Source: Gammaproteobacteria bacterium
Lineage (GTDB): Bacteria; Pseudomonadota; Gammaproteobacteria; Ga0077536
Direction: 5' to 3'
NCBI GenBank assembly: GCA_024234975.1
Contig: JACKNH010000013.1
Location: 37,173 to 101,172, forward strand
DNA: 64,000 nucleotides
In this document: piece by piece, positions 26,029-35,128 of the stretch
How the letters are laid out: every line of letters begins with the position of its first letter
Position numbering within the stretch: position 1 is the first letter of the stretch
The notes under the pieces: generated by a model
Told to the model about the DNA's origin: nothing
Databases searched by the model: none
Seen by the model: only the letters and a program-made list of their open reading frames with translations
Position numbers and translations under genes: made by a program

Positions 26029-28455
26029 TCAATGGCGGCGCATTACGTCGTTGTCGTCATCAGCGTCACCCTTGTCCGGGGGCATAGACGCTTCCTTGGC
26101 TGTATCCTCGTCATCAGCCAGAGGTTCAGGCACGCGCTGCAAAGCGACCTGCAACACTTCGTCAATCCACCGCACCGGACGAATATCCAGACCTTGCTTG
26201 ATGTTCGCCGGAATTTCTTTCAGATCGCGCTCGTTCTCAGCCGGGATCAGTACGGTCTTGATACCGCCACGTAATGCAGCGAGCAGCTTTTCCTTCAAAC
26301 CACCAATGGGCAACACTTCACCGCGCAAGGTGATCTCGCCCGTCATTGCGACAGTTGATCGAACCGGGATTCCGGTCAGCGCTGACACCAGCGCCGTACA
26401 CATGCCGACGCCGGCACTTGGTCCATCCTTCGGCGTCGCGCCTTCCGGCACATGGAAGTGAACATCGTATGCACGATAGAAATCCGGCGCGATGCCCAAC
26501 GCCTTGCTACGACTGCGCACCACGGTCAACGCGGCCTTGATCGACTCCTGCATGACATCACCGAGACTACCGGTATAGGTTTCCTTGCCCTTGCCCGGGA
26601 CGACAGCGGACTCGATGGTCAGCAGATCGCCGCCGACTTCAGTCCATGCAAGCCCTGTTACCTGGCCAATCCGATCAGAATCATCCGCGCGTCCGAAGCG
26701 GTAGCGCTGTACACCGAGGAAGCTTTCGAGCGTCTTCGGCGTGATAGTGATCTGTTTGGTCGCCGGCTTCAGCAGAATCTTGCGCACGACCTTGCGACAC
26801 AGGTTGGCAATTTCGCGCTCGAGATTTCGTACGCCCGCCTCCCGTGTGTAGTAGCGGATGATGTCGCGCACCGTCGCTTCTGAAATCTTCAATTCGGAGT
26901 CTTTCAGCCCGGCGCCCTTCATCTGCTTGGGAATCAGGTACCGTTCGGCGATGTTGACCTTTTCATCTTCCGTGTAACCGGCCAAACGGATCACTTCCAT
27001 TCGGTCCAGCAGCGGCGCGGGGATGTTCAAACTGTTCGCGGTCGTCACGAACATCACTTCGGACAGGTCGTAATCCACCTCGATGTAATGGTCGTTGAAA
27101 GTCCCGTTCTGTTCCGGATCGAGAACCTCCAGCAACGCCGAGGCGGGATCACCGCGGAAATCCATGGCCATCTTGTCTACTTCGTCGAGCAGGAACAGTG
27201 GATTGCGCGTTCCCACCTTGCTCATGTTCTGCAGAATCTTGCCCGGCATCGAGCCGACATAGGTGCGACGGTGGCCGCGGATTTCAGCCTCATCGCGCAC
27301 GCCACCCAGTGACATACGGACAAATTTGCGATTGGTCGCCTTTGCGATCGACCGACCAAGCGAGGTCTTGCCCACACCCGGAGGCCCGACCAGGCAGAGG
27401 ATCGGCCCCTTCATCTTCTTCACCCGCTGCTGAACAGCGAGATATTCGACGATGCGCTCCTTGACCTTCTCCAGGCCATAGTGATCCGCGTCGAGTATTT
27501 CTTCAGCAGCGGCAAGGTCCGCGCTCACCTTGGAACGCTTCTTCCAAGGTATGCCGACCATCCAGTCGATGTAGTTGCGGACGACGGTTGCCTCCGCTGA
27601 CATCGGCGACATCATGCGCAGTTTCTTCAGCTCGGCTTCCGCTTTCTTCCGTGCTTCCGCGGTCATGCCTGAGCTATCAATCTTCTTCTGCAGTTCGTCG
27701 AACTCGTTGCCGCCGTTCTCCAGTTCGCCGAGCTCGTTCTGAATGGCCTTCATCTGCTCATTCAGGTAATACTCGCGCTGGCTCTTTTCCATCTGCTTCT
27801 TGACGCGGCCACGCAACTGGCGCTCGACCTGCAGCAGGTCGATCTCCACTTCCATAAGGCTGACCAGATGCTCGAGTCGTTCGCGCAAGGGCACCAGTTC
27901 GAGAATGCGCTGCTTCTCTGGCAACTTGATCGACATGTGGGCCGCAATGGTATCCGCCAACCGCGACGGGTCATCGATGGAGCCGACAGATGAAATGATT
28001 TCCGGCGGAATTTTCTTGTTCAGCTTGACGTACTGATCGAACTGACTGAGCAGCGAACGCACAAGGACTTCGCTTTCGCGCTCCGAGATGGTTTCGTGGT
28101 CCAGCGGTTCGACCGCGGCGGAGAAATAATTGCCATCGTCAATGAAGTCCGCCATCCGGGCGCGCGTCACCCCTTCAACCAGAACCTTGATGGTTCCATC
28201 AGGGAGTTTGAGCAATTGCAGGATGTTCGAGACGGTACCGACTTCATACAGGTCCTGCCGCGTCGGGTCGTCATCGCCAGCGCTGCGTTGGGCAACCAGC
28301 AGAATCTGCTTGCCGTCATCCATGGCCAGCTCGAGTGCCTTCATGGATTTCTGTCGCCCGACGAACAGCGGGATCACCATGTGCGGATAAACAACCATGT
28401 CGCGCAACGGCAGCACGGGCAGAGTTTTGTCGGACGTTTCCAGGGATTTCGCCAT
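26029..28455 (-). CDS. lon: ATP-dependent endopeptidase La (Lon)
   Basis: Lon is a cytoplasmic AAA+ protease that degrades misfolded and regulatory proteins. The 808-residue protein has the N-terminal LON domain (LPVLPLRDMVVYPHMV), Walker A GPPGVGKTS, Walker B LFLLDEVDK, and the C-terminal protease domain with catalytic S680 (PKDGPSAGV) and K723 (GGLKEKL), 43 residues apart as in E. coli (S679/K722). The C-terminal tail (EPLADDEDTAKEASMPPDKGDADDD) is a longer acidic extension than in E. coli Lon. It lies downstream of clpX with a 128-nt gap that may hold its own promoter; AGGT precedes the ATG. Confidence 0.98.
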   Translation of the reverse strand: MAKSLETSDKTLPVLPLRDMVVYPHMVIPLFVGRQKSMKALELAMDDGKQILLVAQRSAGDDDPTRQDLYEVGTVSNILQLLKLPDGTIKVLVEGVTRARMADFIDDGNYFSAAVEPLDHETISERESEVLVRSLLSQFDQYVKLNKKIPPEIISSVGSIDDPSRLADTIAAHMSIKLPEKQRILELVPLRERLEHLVSLMEVEIDLLQVERQLRGRVKKQMEKSQREYYLNEQMKAIQNELGELENGGNEFDELQKKIDSSGMTAEARKKAEAELKKLRMMSPMSAEATVVRNYIDWMVGIPWKKRSKVSADLAAAEEILDADHYGLEKVKERIVEYLAVQQRVKKMKGPILCLVGPPGVGKTSLGRSIAKATNRKFVRMSLGGVRDEAEIRGHRRTYVGSMPGKILQNMSKVGTRNPLFLLDEVDKMAMDFRGDPASALLEVLDPEQNGTFNDHYIEVDYDLSEVMFVTTANSLNIPAPLLDRMEVIRLAGYTEDEKVNIAERYLIPKQMKGAGLKDSELKISEATVRDIIRYYTREAGVRNLEREIANLCRKVVRKILLKPATKQITITPKTLESFLGVQRYRFGRADDSDRIGQVTGLAWTEVGGDLLTIESAVVPGKGKETYTGSLGDVMQESIKAALTVVRSRSKALGIAPDFYRAYDVHFHVPEGATPKDGPSAGVGMCTALVSALTGIPVRSTVAMTGEITLRGEVLPIGGLKEKLLAALRGGIKTVLIPAENERDLKEIPANIKQGLDIRPVRWIDEVLQVALQRVPEPLADDEDTAKEASMPPDKGDADDDNDVMRRH

Positions 28456-28583
28456 ACCTACCTCAGGTCAGAACGCAGCGCACAGTCGCAGCCCGAAGGC
28501 GGCAACCATGCGCTGGTTTGCATATCGTTGTATTGGACGGCGCCCCGCCCGGCGAGACTGACTCAGGCGCAGACCTGCATGCC

Positions 28584-29864
28584 TCAGTCGGCCGCAGCTT
28601 TAGGGATCTCCGCGCCCTCGTAAATGATGAGGGGCTTGGCGTCGCCACTGACCACCGTTTCGTCAACCACCACTTTACTGACGTTTTCCAACGATGGCAG
28701 TTCATACATGGTGTCCAAAAGCGATTGTTCAAGTATGGATCGCAGTCCGCGGGCACCGGTCTTACGCTCGACCGCCTTGCGCGCCACCGCACGCAGCGCG
28801 TCTTTACGGAATTCGATGTCGCAACCTTCCATTTCGAACAGCTTGGCGTATTGCTTTGTAAGCGCATTCTTGGGCTCGACCAGGATCTGAATCAGCTGGT
28901 CTTCGTCCAGTTCGTCCAGCACGGCGACAACCGGCAAGCGGCCGACAAATTCCGGGATCAGACCGAATTTGATCAAATCCTCCGGCTCGACCTGATGCAG
29001 GATTTCCGCGGTGGTTTTCTTGCTGTCCTTGCTCTTGACGACTGCGGAGAACCCGATGCCACCCTTTTCCGAACGGTCACGAATAACCTTGTCCAGCCCC
29101 GCGAACGCGCCGCCGCAGATGAACAGAATGTTCGACGTGTTGACCTGCAGGAACTCCTGCTGCGGATGCTTGCGGCCGCCCTGTGGCGGTACCGAGGCGA
29201 TCGTGCCTTCGATGAGCTTCAACAACGCCTGCTGCACGCCCTCGCCCGATACGTCACGGGTGATCGAAGGGTTGTCAGACTTGCGGGAGATTTTGTCGAT
29301 TTCGTCGATGTAGACAATGCCGGTCTGCGCCTTTTCGACGTCGTAGTCGCACTTCTGCAGCAGCTTCTGAATGATGTTTTCCACGTCTTCGCCGACGTAC
29401 CCGGCTTCGGTCAACGTCGTCGCGTCGGCAATCGTGAACGGCACATTCAGCAGTCTGGCAAGGGTTTCCGCCAGCAATGTCTTGCCACTGCCGGTCGGAC
29501 CGACGAGCAATACGTTGCTCTTGGCCAGTTCGACATCGGTCTGTTTGATGCGCGTTTCCAACCGCTTGTAGTGGTTGTAAACGGCGACCGAAAGAATCTT
29601 CTTGGCCTGCTGCTGGCCAATGACATACTCGTCGAGAATGTTCTTGATTTCCTGCGGCGTCGGCAACTTTGTGCTGCCATGGCCGTTGGACTTTTCCTGG
29701 ATTTCCTCGCGGATGATGTCATTACACAGTTCGACGCATTCGTCGCAGATGAATACGGAAGGCCCCGCAATCAACTTGCGAACTTCGTGCTGACTTTTGC
29801 CGCAAAATGAACAATATAGCAGCCGGTCGCCGTCACCACTCTTGCTGTTTTTACCGTCGCTCAT
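28584..29864 (-). CDS. clpX: ATP-dependent Clp protease ATP-binding subunit ClpX
   Basis: ClpX is the AAA+ unfoldase that feeds substrates to ClpP. The 426-residue protein starts with the zinc-binding domain (CSFCGKS and ICDECVELC), then Walker A GPTGSGKTLLAE, Walker B IVYIDEIDK and the sensor region TGARGLRSILE. The ATG at 29864 is chosen because GGAG lies about 7 nt upstream and it gives the typical MSDGK N-terminus; a GTG seven codons further upstream is unlikely. It is about 80 nt downstream of clpP in the tig-clpP-clpX-lon cluster. Confidence 0.98.
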   Translation of the reverse strand: MSDGKNSKSGDGDRLLYCSFCGKSQHEVRKLIAGPSVFICDECVELCNDIIREEIQEKSNGHGSTKLPTPQEIKNILDEYVIGQQQAKKILSVAVYNHYKRLETRIKQTDVELAKSNVLLVGPTGSGKTLLAETLARLLNVPFTIADATTLTEAGYVGEDVENIIQKLLQKCDYDVEKAQTGIVYIDEIDKISRKSDNPSITRDVSGEGVQQALLKLIEGTIASVPPQGGRKHPQQEFLQVNTSNILFICGGAFAGLDKVIRDRSEKGGIGFSAVVKSKDSKKTTAEILHQVEPEDLIKFGLIPEFVGRLPVVAVLDELDEDQLIQILVEPKNALTKQYAKLFEMEGCDIEFRKDALRAVARKAVERKTGARGLRSILEQSLLDTMYELPSLENVSKVVVDETVVSGDAKPLIIYEGAEIPKAAAD

Positions 29865-29946
29865 CTCTAACTCCGCTACTGGCACCGTGCATCATCGGAC
29901 GTTACCGCGCGATGCACACATGCCTTGGTGAATCTCTCCAGTGGCT

Positions 29947-30576
29947 CTAGGCTTTGCCTTCGCGCCGCTCCAGCACGGCGTCGATGAGGCCATAGGCACA
30001 CGCTTCGTCACCGCCCATGAAATTGTCGCGGTCCGTATCCTGCGCCACTTTTTCCATCGGCTGGCCGGTATGTTTGGCCATGATGGCGTTCAACCGTTCC
30101 CGCACCCGCAGAATTTCACGGGCGTGGATATCAATGTCCGTCGCCTGGCCCTGGAAACCGCCCAACGGCTGGTGAATCATGATCCGTGAATGTGGCAGGC
30201 AGTACCGTTTGCCCTTTGCGCCGCCGGTCAGCAGCAATGCACCCATGCTGGCCGCCTGGCCGATGCACATGGTGCTGACATCCGGCCGGATGAACTGCAT
30301 GGTGTCATAAATCGCCATGCCGGCCGTGACCACGCCACCGGGCGAGTTGATGTAGAAGTGGATGTCCTTGTCCGGATTCTCTGATTCCAGAAACAGCAAC
30401 TGGGCGACAATCACATTTGCCACCGCGTCGTCCACCGGACCGACCAGAAATATCACCCGCTCCTTCAACAACCGCGAGTAGATATCGTATGCACGTTCAC
30501 CGCGGGCCGACTGCTCGACCACCATCGGTACCAGGTTCAATGCCCTGATGTCGGAGTTCCCTGTCATGCCTGCCAT
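29947..30576 (-). CDS. clpP: ATP-dependent Clp protease proteolytic subunit ClpP
   Basis: This serine peptidase forms the tetradecameric chamber that partners with ClpX. The 209-residue protein has the catalytic triad S110 (GQAASMGA), H135 (SRIMIHQP) and D184 (TDRDNFM), one position off E. coli precursor numbering. The short N-terminal propeptide before NLVPMVVEQSARGERAYDIY is probably self-cleaved. It starts 10 nt after trigger factor, so the two are co-transcribed. Confidence 0.98.
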   Translation of the reverse strand: MAGMTGNSDIRALNLVPMVVEQSARGERAYDIYSRLLKERVIFLVGPVDDAVANVIVAQLLFLESENPDKDIHFYINSPGGVVTAGMAIYDTMQFIRPDVSTMCIGQAASMGALLLTGGAKGKRYCLPHSRIMIHQPLGGFQGQATDIDIHAREILRVRERLNAIMAKHTGQPMEKVAQDTDRDNFMGGDEACAYGLIDAVLERREGKA

Positions 30577-30586
30577 ATCGGTCCGA

Positions 30587-31921
30587 TCAGCCTTCCGCTT
30601 TACCTTGGTCTGAAGTCTGCCCGCGATTCATCAGAGCGTCAAACGTGACGCTTGTTTCCGCGACCTGGGCCTGTTCAGCAACCCATTGAATTGCATCATC
30701 TTCCAATGTAGTGGCTTCAATCTCCTGCAACCTGCTGGGGTCTTCGTAATACCAGCGCACAACCTGGTCGGATTCCTGATAACTCGAAGCCAGTTTTTCG
30801 ACCGCGGTCCGGACCTTGTCCGGGTTGACCTTGAGACCACTTTCGCGGACGACTTCCGCCATCAGCAGGCCCAGTTGCACCCGCTTGCTGGCCTGTGGCG
30901 CCATCATGTCGGGCGACAGTCCGTTCAGCTGGTTCTTGTCCATTCCCTGCATGGACATTGACCGCTTGAGTTCCTCAAGCAGACGATGACTTTCACTGGC
31001 GACCAACGCTTTCGGCAGATCCAATGTATTGGCCTGGGCCAGCTTGTCCATTACCTGCGTTTTGAAGTTGCGGCTCAGCGCCTGCTCCATTTCGCGCTCC
31101 ATGTTCTCGCGCACTTCCTGCCGGAAGGCAGCCAGATCATCCTGCTCGAGGCCGAACTTGCTGAAGAATTCCGCTTCCAGCGCCGGCAGCTCCGGCCCTT
31201 CGATCCTGCTGACGGTGACATCAAACGTTGCTGCCTTGCCGGCCAGGGTTGTGTTCCGGTAGTCCTCCGGGAAACTGAGATCGAGTTTTCGTTCTTCACC
31301 TGCCACTGCCCCGACCAGGCCTTCTTCAAACCCGGCGATCAGCGATCCGCTGCCGAGTTCAACCGCAAAATCCTTCGCTTCGCCACCGTCGAATATCTCG
31401 CCATCCACGCGGCCGACAAGATCTATGGTCAGCCGGTCACCCATCGCCGCGGCGCGATCAACTTCCTTCCACTCGCGATGCTGTTTGCGGAGTGTCTCGA
31501 TCATCTTATCGATGTCGCCATCGGTGATTTCGCAGGTTTCGCGTGTCAGCGACAGGTCAGCAAGGGATTGCAGCTTCACCTCTGGTACGACTTCAAACGT
31601 CGCAGTGTAATCCAGACCGCCACCCGGCTCAGCCATCAGGGGATCAATCATCGGATCGCCCACCGGACGCAATTTCTGCTGGGTCATCGCTTCGGAAAAG
31701 CTCCGGCGCAGCACTTCGCCGACGACTTCCTGCCGGACCTGTGCCGCATACTTCCGGTTGATTACGCTCATCGGCACCTTGCCGGGGCGGAAACCGGCGA
31801 CTCGGGCCGTTTTGGACAACCGGGTCAGACGGGCGCTGACTTCCGTGGCAATACTGTCTTCGGGAACCTGCACGCGCACGCGCCGCTCAAGCCCACTGGC
31901 GTTCTCAACCGAAACCTGCAT
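30587..31921 (-). CDS. tig: Trigger factor (ribosome-associated chaperone)
   Basis: Trigger factor binds the ribosome exit site and protects nascent chains. The 444-residue protein has the ribosome-binding signature GFRPGKVP in the N-terminal domain, an FKBP-type prolyl isomerase domain at about 160-245, and a helical C-terminal domain. It is the first gene of the proteostasis cluster and has a good sigma-70-like promoter about 100 nt upstream. Confidence 0.97.
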   Translation of the reverse strand: MQVSVENASGLERRVRVQVPEDSIATEVSARLTRLSKTARVAGFRPGKVPMSVINRKYAAQVRQEVVGEVLRRSFSEAMTQQKLRPVGDPMIDPLMAEPGGGLDYTATFEVVPEVKLQSLADLSLTRETCEITDGDIDKMIETLRKQHREWKEVDRAAAMGDRLTIDLVGRVDGEIFDGGEAKDFAVELGSGSLIAGFEEGLVGAVAGEERKLDLSFPEDYRNTTLAGKAATFDVTVSRIEGPELPALEAEFFSKFGLEQDDLAAFRQEVRENMEREMEQALSRNFKTQVMDKLAQANTLDLPKALVASESHRLLEELKRSMSMQGMDKNQLNGLSPDMMAPQASKRVQLGLLMAEVVRESGLKVNPDKVRTAVEKLASSYQESDQVVRWYYEDPSRLQEIEATTLEDDAIQWVAEQAQVAETSVTFDALMNRGQTSDQGKAEG

Positions 31922-32013
31922 GGTAGTTTGACTCTTAACTCGTTGTTAATAGGGATCTTTATTGACTCGCCCGCGCCCGGATGACCGGCTGAGGGCGGGC
32001 TGAAACGACCGCT

Positions 32014-32042
32014 ATTATATGCGCGCCCGTTAGCGTTGTAAC
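32014..32042 (-). promoter_or_regulatory. Predicted sigma-70 promoter of tig-clpPX
   Basis: On the minus strand a perfect TATAAT -10 box (32014-32019) follows a GTTACA -35-like box (32037-32042) with a 17-nt spacer. The transcript would have a leader of roughly 85 nt before the tig ATG. Confidence 0.6.
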
Positions 32043-32148
32043 CCCCGCCCACGGACCTCTTTTGCACCGCACAAATCCATGTTCTAACAAACGCTTGCGT
32101 AACATATCGTGCGCGTATTGCCAGCCTGCTTAGCGGGCTGGTGGCTGC

Positions 32149-32154
32149 TATAAT
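32149..32154 (+). promoter_or_regulatory. Predicted -10 box upstream of the glutaredoxin-like gene
   Basis: A perfect TATAAT lies 31 nt before the ATG at 32186. No good -35 is at 17 nt. A small inverted repeat (CCAGCC...GGCTGG, 32120-32141) sits just upstream. The region between tig and this gene (about 265 nt) therefore seems to be a divergent promoter region. Confidence 0.45.
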
Positions 32155-32185
32155 TGCCGGCGTCGTGAGCCAACGGAAACCTGCC

Positions 32186-32656
32186 ATGCGCCAATTGCCT
32201 GCCTGCTTCGTAGCCATCACCATCGCATTATCCGTCACCACCACTCCCACGTCGGCACGAACGATCGTCGAATGCGTGATGCCCGACGGGACATCGACGT
32301 TTGCGGACCGCTGCCCCGCCGGAGCGCGCAAGAAAGGCGAACGGGTCTACCGCAACACGGGCGAGGCAAAACAGCCTGTCTATGGGACCGCCCGCCCGGT
32401 GGTCACCTTTTTCACGGTCGCGGGCTGTGATGCATGTGACCTCGTGCGGAACGCGCTGCTGGCACGTGCAGTACCCTTCGATGAGAAGGACGTTGCCGAC
32501 AGCGCAGACAACCAGGCAGCATTGCGCACCGCAACTGGTGGTCTGAGCGTGCCGACCGTTCTGATCGGCGAGACGCCTGTGAGCGGCTACAATCGGACGG
32601 CCTTGGACAACGCCTTGAACGCAGCAGGATTCGAAGCGCCTGCGTCCACGAACTGA
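32186..32656 (+). CDS. Secreted DUF4124/glutaredoxin-like thiol protein
   Basis: This exported protein of 156 residues has a signal peptide (PACFVAITIALSVTTTPTSA), a short DUF4124-like segment (VECVMPDGTSTFADRC) and a glutaredoxin-like fold. The redox motif is C81-D-A-C84 in AGCDACD, and the cis-proline loop is VPTVLIGE. It may act in periplasmic disulfide or glutathione chemistry; the architecture is common in gammaproteobacteria but its function is not established as far as I know. The ATG at 32186 is preferred over an upstream alternative because it begins directly at the signal peptide. Confidence 0.85.
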   Translation: MRQLPACFVAITIALSVTTTPTSARTIVECVMPDGTSTFADRCPAGARKKGERVYRNTGEAKQPVYGTARPVVTFFTVAGCDACDLVRNALLARAVPFDEKDVADSADNQAALRTATGGLSVPTVLIGETPVSGYNRTALDNALNAAGFEAPASTN

Positions 32657-32705
32657 TTCCCGCATCCGCGAGGAAGGCAATTGACTACCGTCGCAGGGCA
32701 ACGGA

Positions 32706-33143
32706 ATGACCCTCAGCGGCGCAGAACTTTGGCTGCCCATGCCCGAACTTCAGGAATTCGACGAGCTACCACGACCGCTTTCAGTGCAATGCGCCAGCCT
32801 GGGCGGTCCGCCGGCAGGTACTCACCTCTGTACACTGTCCGAGCTGCGTGACGGCAATGCGGTCCGGCTCGAGTTCAACCAGGGTCAGCGCGTGCGCCGG
32901 ATCTTCATTGTTGCGACGGCCGATGGCTGCGCTGCCTATGTCAACGCCTGTCCGCATTTCAACATCCCGCTGAATTTCGGCAAGGGTACGTTTCTGAACT
33001 ACACGGGCGAACGGCTCTTGTGCGTTCACCATTGCGCGCGGTTTCGCATCGACGACGGCTATTGCGATGCCGGACCGTGCGCCGGCCATTGGTTGACGCC
33101 CGTCGCAGTCCAGCTTGAAGGTGATGATGTCTACGCGGCATAA
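32706..33143 (+). CDS. Rieske-type [2Fe-2S] protein
   Basis: This 145-residue soluble protein has a complete Rieske cluster site: C82-P-H84 and C106-V-H-H109. There is no membrane anchor or signal peptide, so it resembles ferredoxins of dioxygenases or small nitrite-reductase-like subunits. No oxygenase subunit lies next to it. The nearest partner is the flavoprotein/cytochrome trio that starts 102 nt downstream on the same strand, but a functional link is an inference. An internal ATG at 32739 is an alternative start. Confidence 0.88.
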   Translation: MTLSGAELWLPMPELQEFDELPRPLSVQCASLGGPPAGTHLCTLSELRDGNAVRLEFNQGQRVRRIFIVATADGCAAYVNACPHFNIPLNFGKGTFLNYTGERLLCVHHCARFRIDDGYCDAGPCAGHWLTPVAVQLEGDDVYAA

Positions 33144-33245
33144 CAGCGTGCGCCACCAGGCCTAAAGCTCCGCGGGATATGGCAGAATAGATTTTGAACA
33201 CTGATAAGTCAGCGGCTTAACGCAAGCAAAGGGGGTCAGAAGGCC

Positions 33246-34805
33246 ATGCAGAGGTATCTTCCGCCAGGATTGACCGCAAGCGAGATGGACCGGGCGCTGC
33301 GGGCATTTGCGGCTGTCGTCGGCGACGAATGGGTGCTGGCGACGGACACGGACCGCGACACATATCTCGACCACTTTGCAGTGGACGAGAGTGCGCATGC
33401 ACCGGCCGCCGCAGTAGCCCCGTTTTCCGCTGAAGAAGTCAGCGCAATCGTCAAACTCGCCAACGAATTCAAAGTGCCCTTGTGGCCAATCAGCCGCGGC
33501 AAGAATTTTGGTTATGGCGGCGCTTCGCCACGCCTGCGCGGTTCGGTCGTGCTCGATCTGAGCCGGATGAAGAAGATCGAATTCGATATCGAGAACGGCA
33601 CCGCACTGGTTGAACCCGGTGTCGGATTCTACGACCTGTACGACTATATACAGGAGCACAAACTCCCATTCTGGATGTCCGTACCGGGCAATAGCTGGGG
33701 CTCTGTCGTCGGCAACGCCCTCGACCGCGGTGTCGGCTATACAACCTATGGCGACCACACTTCCAGGATATGCGGCATGGAAGTGGTCTTGCCTGAAGGC
33801 GAAATCGTCCGCACTGGCATGGGCGCGATGTCCAACGCACCGACCTGGCAGGCCTACCGCTATGGTTTCGGACCCGCCTGGGACCAGATGTTCGTACAGT
33901 CGAACTACGGCATCGTCACGAAAATGGGCATGTGGTTGATGCCGGCGCCGGAGTCCATGCTTGGCTTCGAGATCGAGTTCGATAAAGCAGACGATCTCGA
34001 ATGGATAATTGATGTCGTCGGTCCGCTGCGGCGCGAAGGCATCGTCCAGCAGGCGCCATCCATCGGCAACTGGTTGCGCGCGGCAGCGGTACTCACCTCA
34101 CGCACCGAGTGGTATGACAAGCCCGGCGCGTTGCCCGAATCCGTCATCGACGCCATTCGTAAACGTTTCAATATCGGCTGGTGGGGACTGAGCACCCGAT
34201 TCTACGGTCCGCTCGATATTACCGAAGCAACATCCAAGGTATTCGAGCGTGCATTCAACGGCCGCTCGGTGATGTCGATGAAACGCGTGCGATGGGAACA
34301 AGGCGATCCGCCGGAGCTCAGTGCATGGGCCGGCGTTCCGATCACCTTCCCGCTGCAGAATGCCAGCTGGCATGGCGGTCGCGGTGGTCACGTCGGATTT
34401 TCACCGGTTTTGCCGATGAACGGACGGCGTGCGCTGGAACAGTTCCATCGCACCTACGATCGCTACAACGAATTCGGCATGGACTACCACGGCAGCTTCG
34501 CGCTCGGCGAACGCCATATCACCAATGTGAACCAGGTATTGTTCAATAAGGACGACAAGGACATGATGAAGCGTGTGGATGGTTTCTTCCGCGCGCTGGT
34601 CAATGACGCCAATGAGAAGGGTTATGGTGAATATCGAACCCACCTTGACTACATGGATCTCGTTGCCAATACCTACGACTTCAACGACAAGGCGCTGTTA
34701 AGGCTCAACGAGCGGGTGAAAAATGCGCTGGACCCGAACGGCATTCTCGCCCCGGGCAAGAGCGGCATCTGGCCGACACGTTACAGTGGGGAGCGTCATT
34801 CATGA
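33246..34805 (+). CDS. FAD-linked oxidase of the vanillyl-alcohol-oxidase family (4-cresol dehydrogenase/eugenol hydroxylase-like)
   Basis: This 519-residue flavoprotein has the FAD-binding PP-loop with PISRGKNFGYGG at 81-92 and the FAD subdomain segment SVPGNSWGSVVGNALDRGVG. The C-terminal substrate domain ends KSGIWPTRY. The layout and the cytochrome c gene overlapping its stop (ATGA) match p-cresol methylhydroxylase and eugenol hydroxylase, which oxidise 4-alkylphenols and pass electrons to the cytochrome. There is no obvious signal peptide, although the known enzymes are periplasmic complexes. A covalent flavin attachment residue could not be assigned. The substrate is probably a para-substituted phenol, by family only. 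Confidence 0.85.
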   Translation: MQRYLPPGLTASEMDRALRAFAAVVGDEWVLATDTDRDTYLDHFAVDESAHAPAAAVAPFSAEEVSAIVKLANEFKVPLWPISRGKNFGYGGASPRLRGSVVLDLSRMKKIEFDIENGTALVEPGVGFYDLYDYIQEHKLPFWMSVPGNSWGSVVGNALDRGVGYTTYGDHTSRICGMEVVLPEGEIVRTGMGAMSNAPTWQAYRYGFGPAWDQMFVQSNYGIVTKMGMWLMPAPESMLGFEIEFDKADDLEWIIDVVGPLRREGIVQQAPSIGNWLRAAAVLTSRTEWYDKPGALPESVIDAIRKRFNIGWWGLSTRFYGPLDITEATSKVFERAFNGRSVMSMKRVRWEQGDPPELSAWAGVPITFPLQNASWHGGRGGHVGFSPVLPMNGRRALEQFHRTYDRYNEFGMDYHGSFALGERHITNVNQVLFNKDDKDMMKRVDGFFRALVNDANEKGYGEYRTHLDYMDLVANTYDFNDKALLRLNERVKNALDPNGILAPGKSGIWPTRYSGERHS

Positions 34806-35128
34806 AATCATTGAAGGCGATAGCCGGCGTATTGGCTGCGGCAGCACTGCTACCATTGCAGGCGGGCGCGGCTGAAGAAGGCATGGCTTTGTTCGTGGAA
34901 AAATGCGGCATGTGCCATCGTGCCGGTGGCATGGGCGCCGGTCTGCTGGCCAGACGCAACACGCCTGACAAAGGCTTGTTGGAGCAGCGTGACGGACTGA
35001 CCGCGGAATTCATTGAAACAGTCATTCGTACCGGTCTTGGCAACATGCCGAGAATCACGCGCGCCGAAGTCAGCGATGCCCAGCTCGCAATCATCAGCAG
35101 TTATCTTTCAGGAAAGGACAAAAAGTGA
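34802..35128 (+). CDS. Small cytochrome c, electron-accepting partner of the VAO-type oxidase
   Basis: This exported 108-residue c-type cytochrome has a signal peptide (LAAAALLPLQAGA), one heme site C35-G-M-C38-H39 and a probable axial Met at M82 in GNMPRIT. It overlaps the oxidase gene by ATGA and the next gene by GTGA, so the three are translationally coupled. Size and position match the cytochrome subunit of p-cresol methylhydroxylase-type complexes. Confidence 0.92.
   Translation: MKSLKAIAGVLAAAALLPLQAGAAEEGMALFVEKCGMCHRAGGMGAGLLARRNTPDKGLLEQRDGLTAEFIETVIRTGLGNMPRITRAEVSDAQLAIISSYLSGKDKK

Noticed and set aside
28335..29810. 491-codon plus-strand frame antisense to clpX
   Set aside because: clpX is certain; the frame is low-complexity Arg/Gln/Asp shadow sequence.
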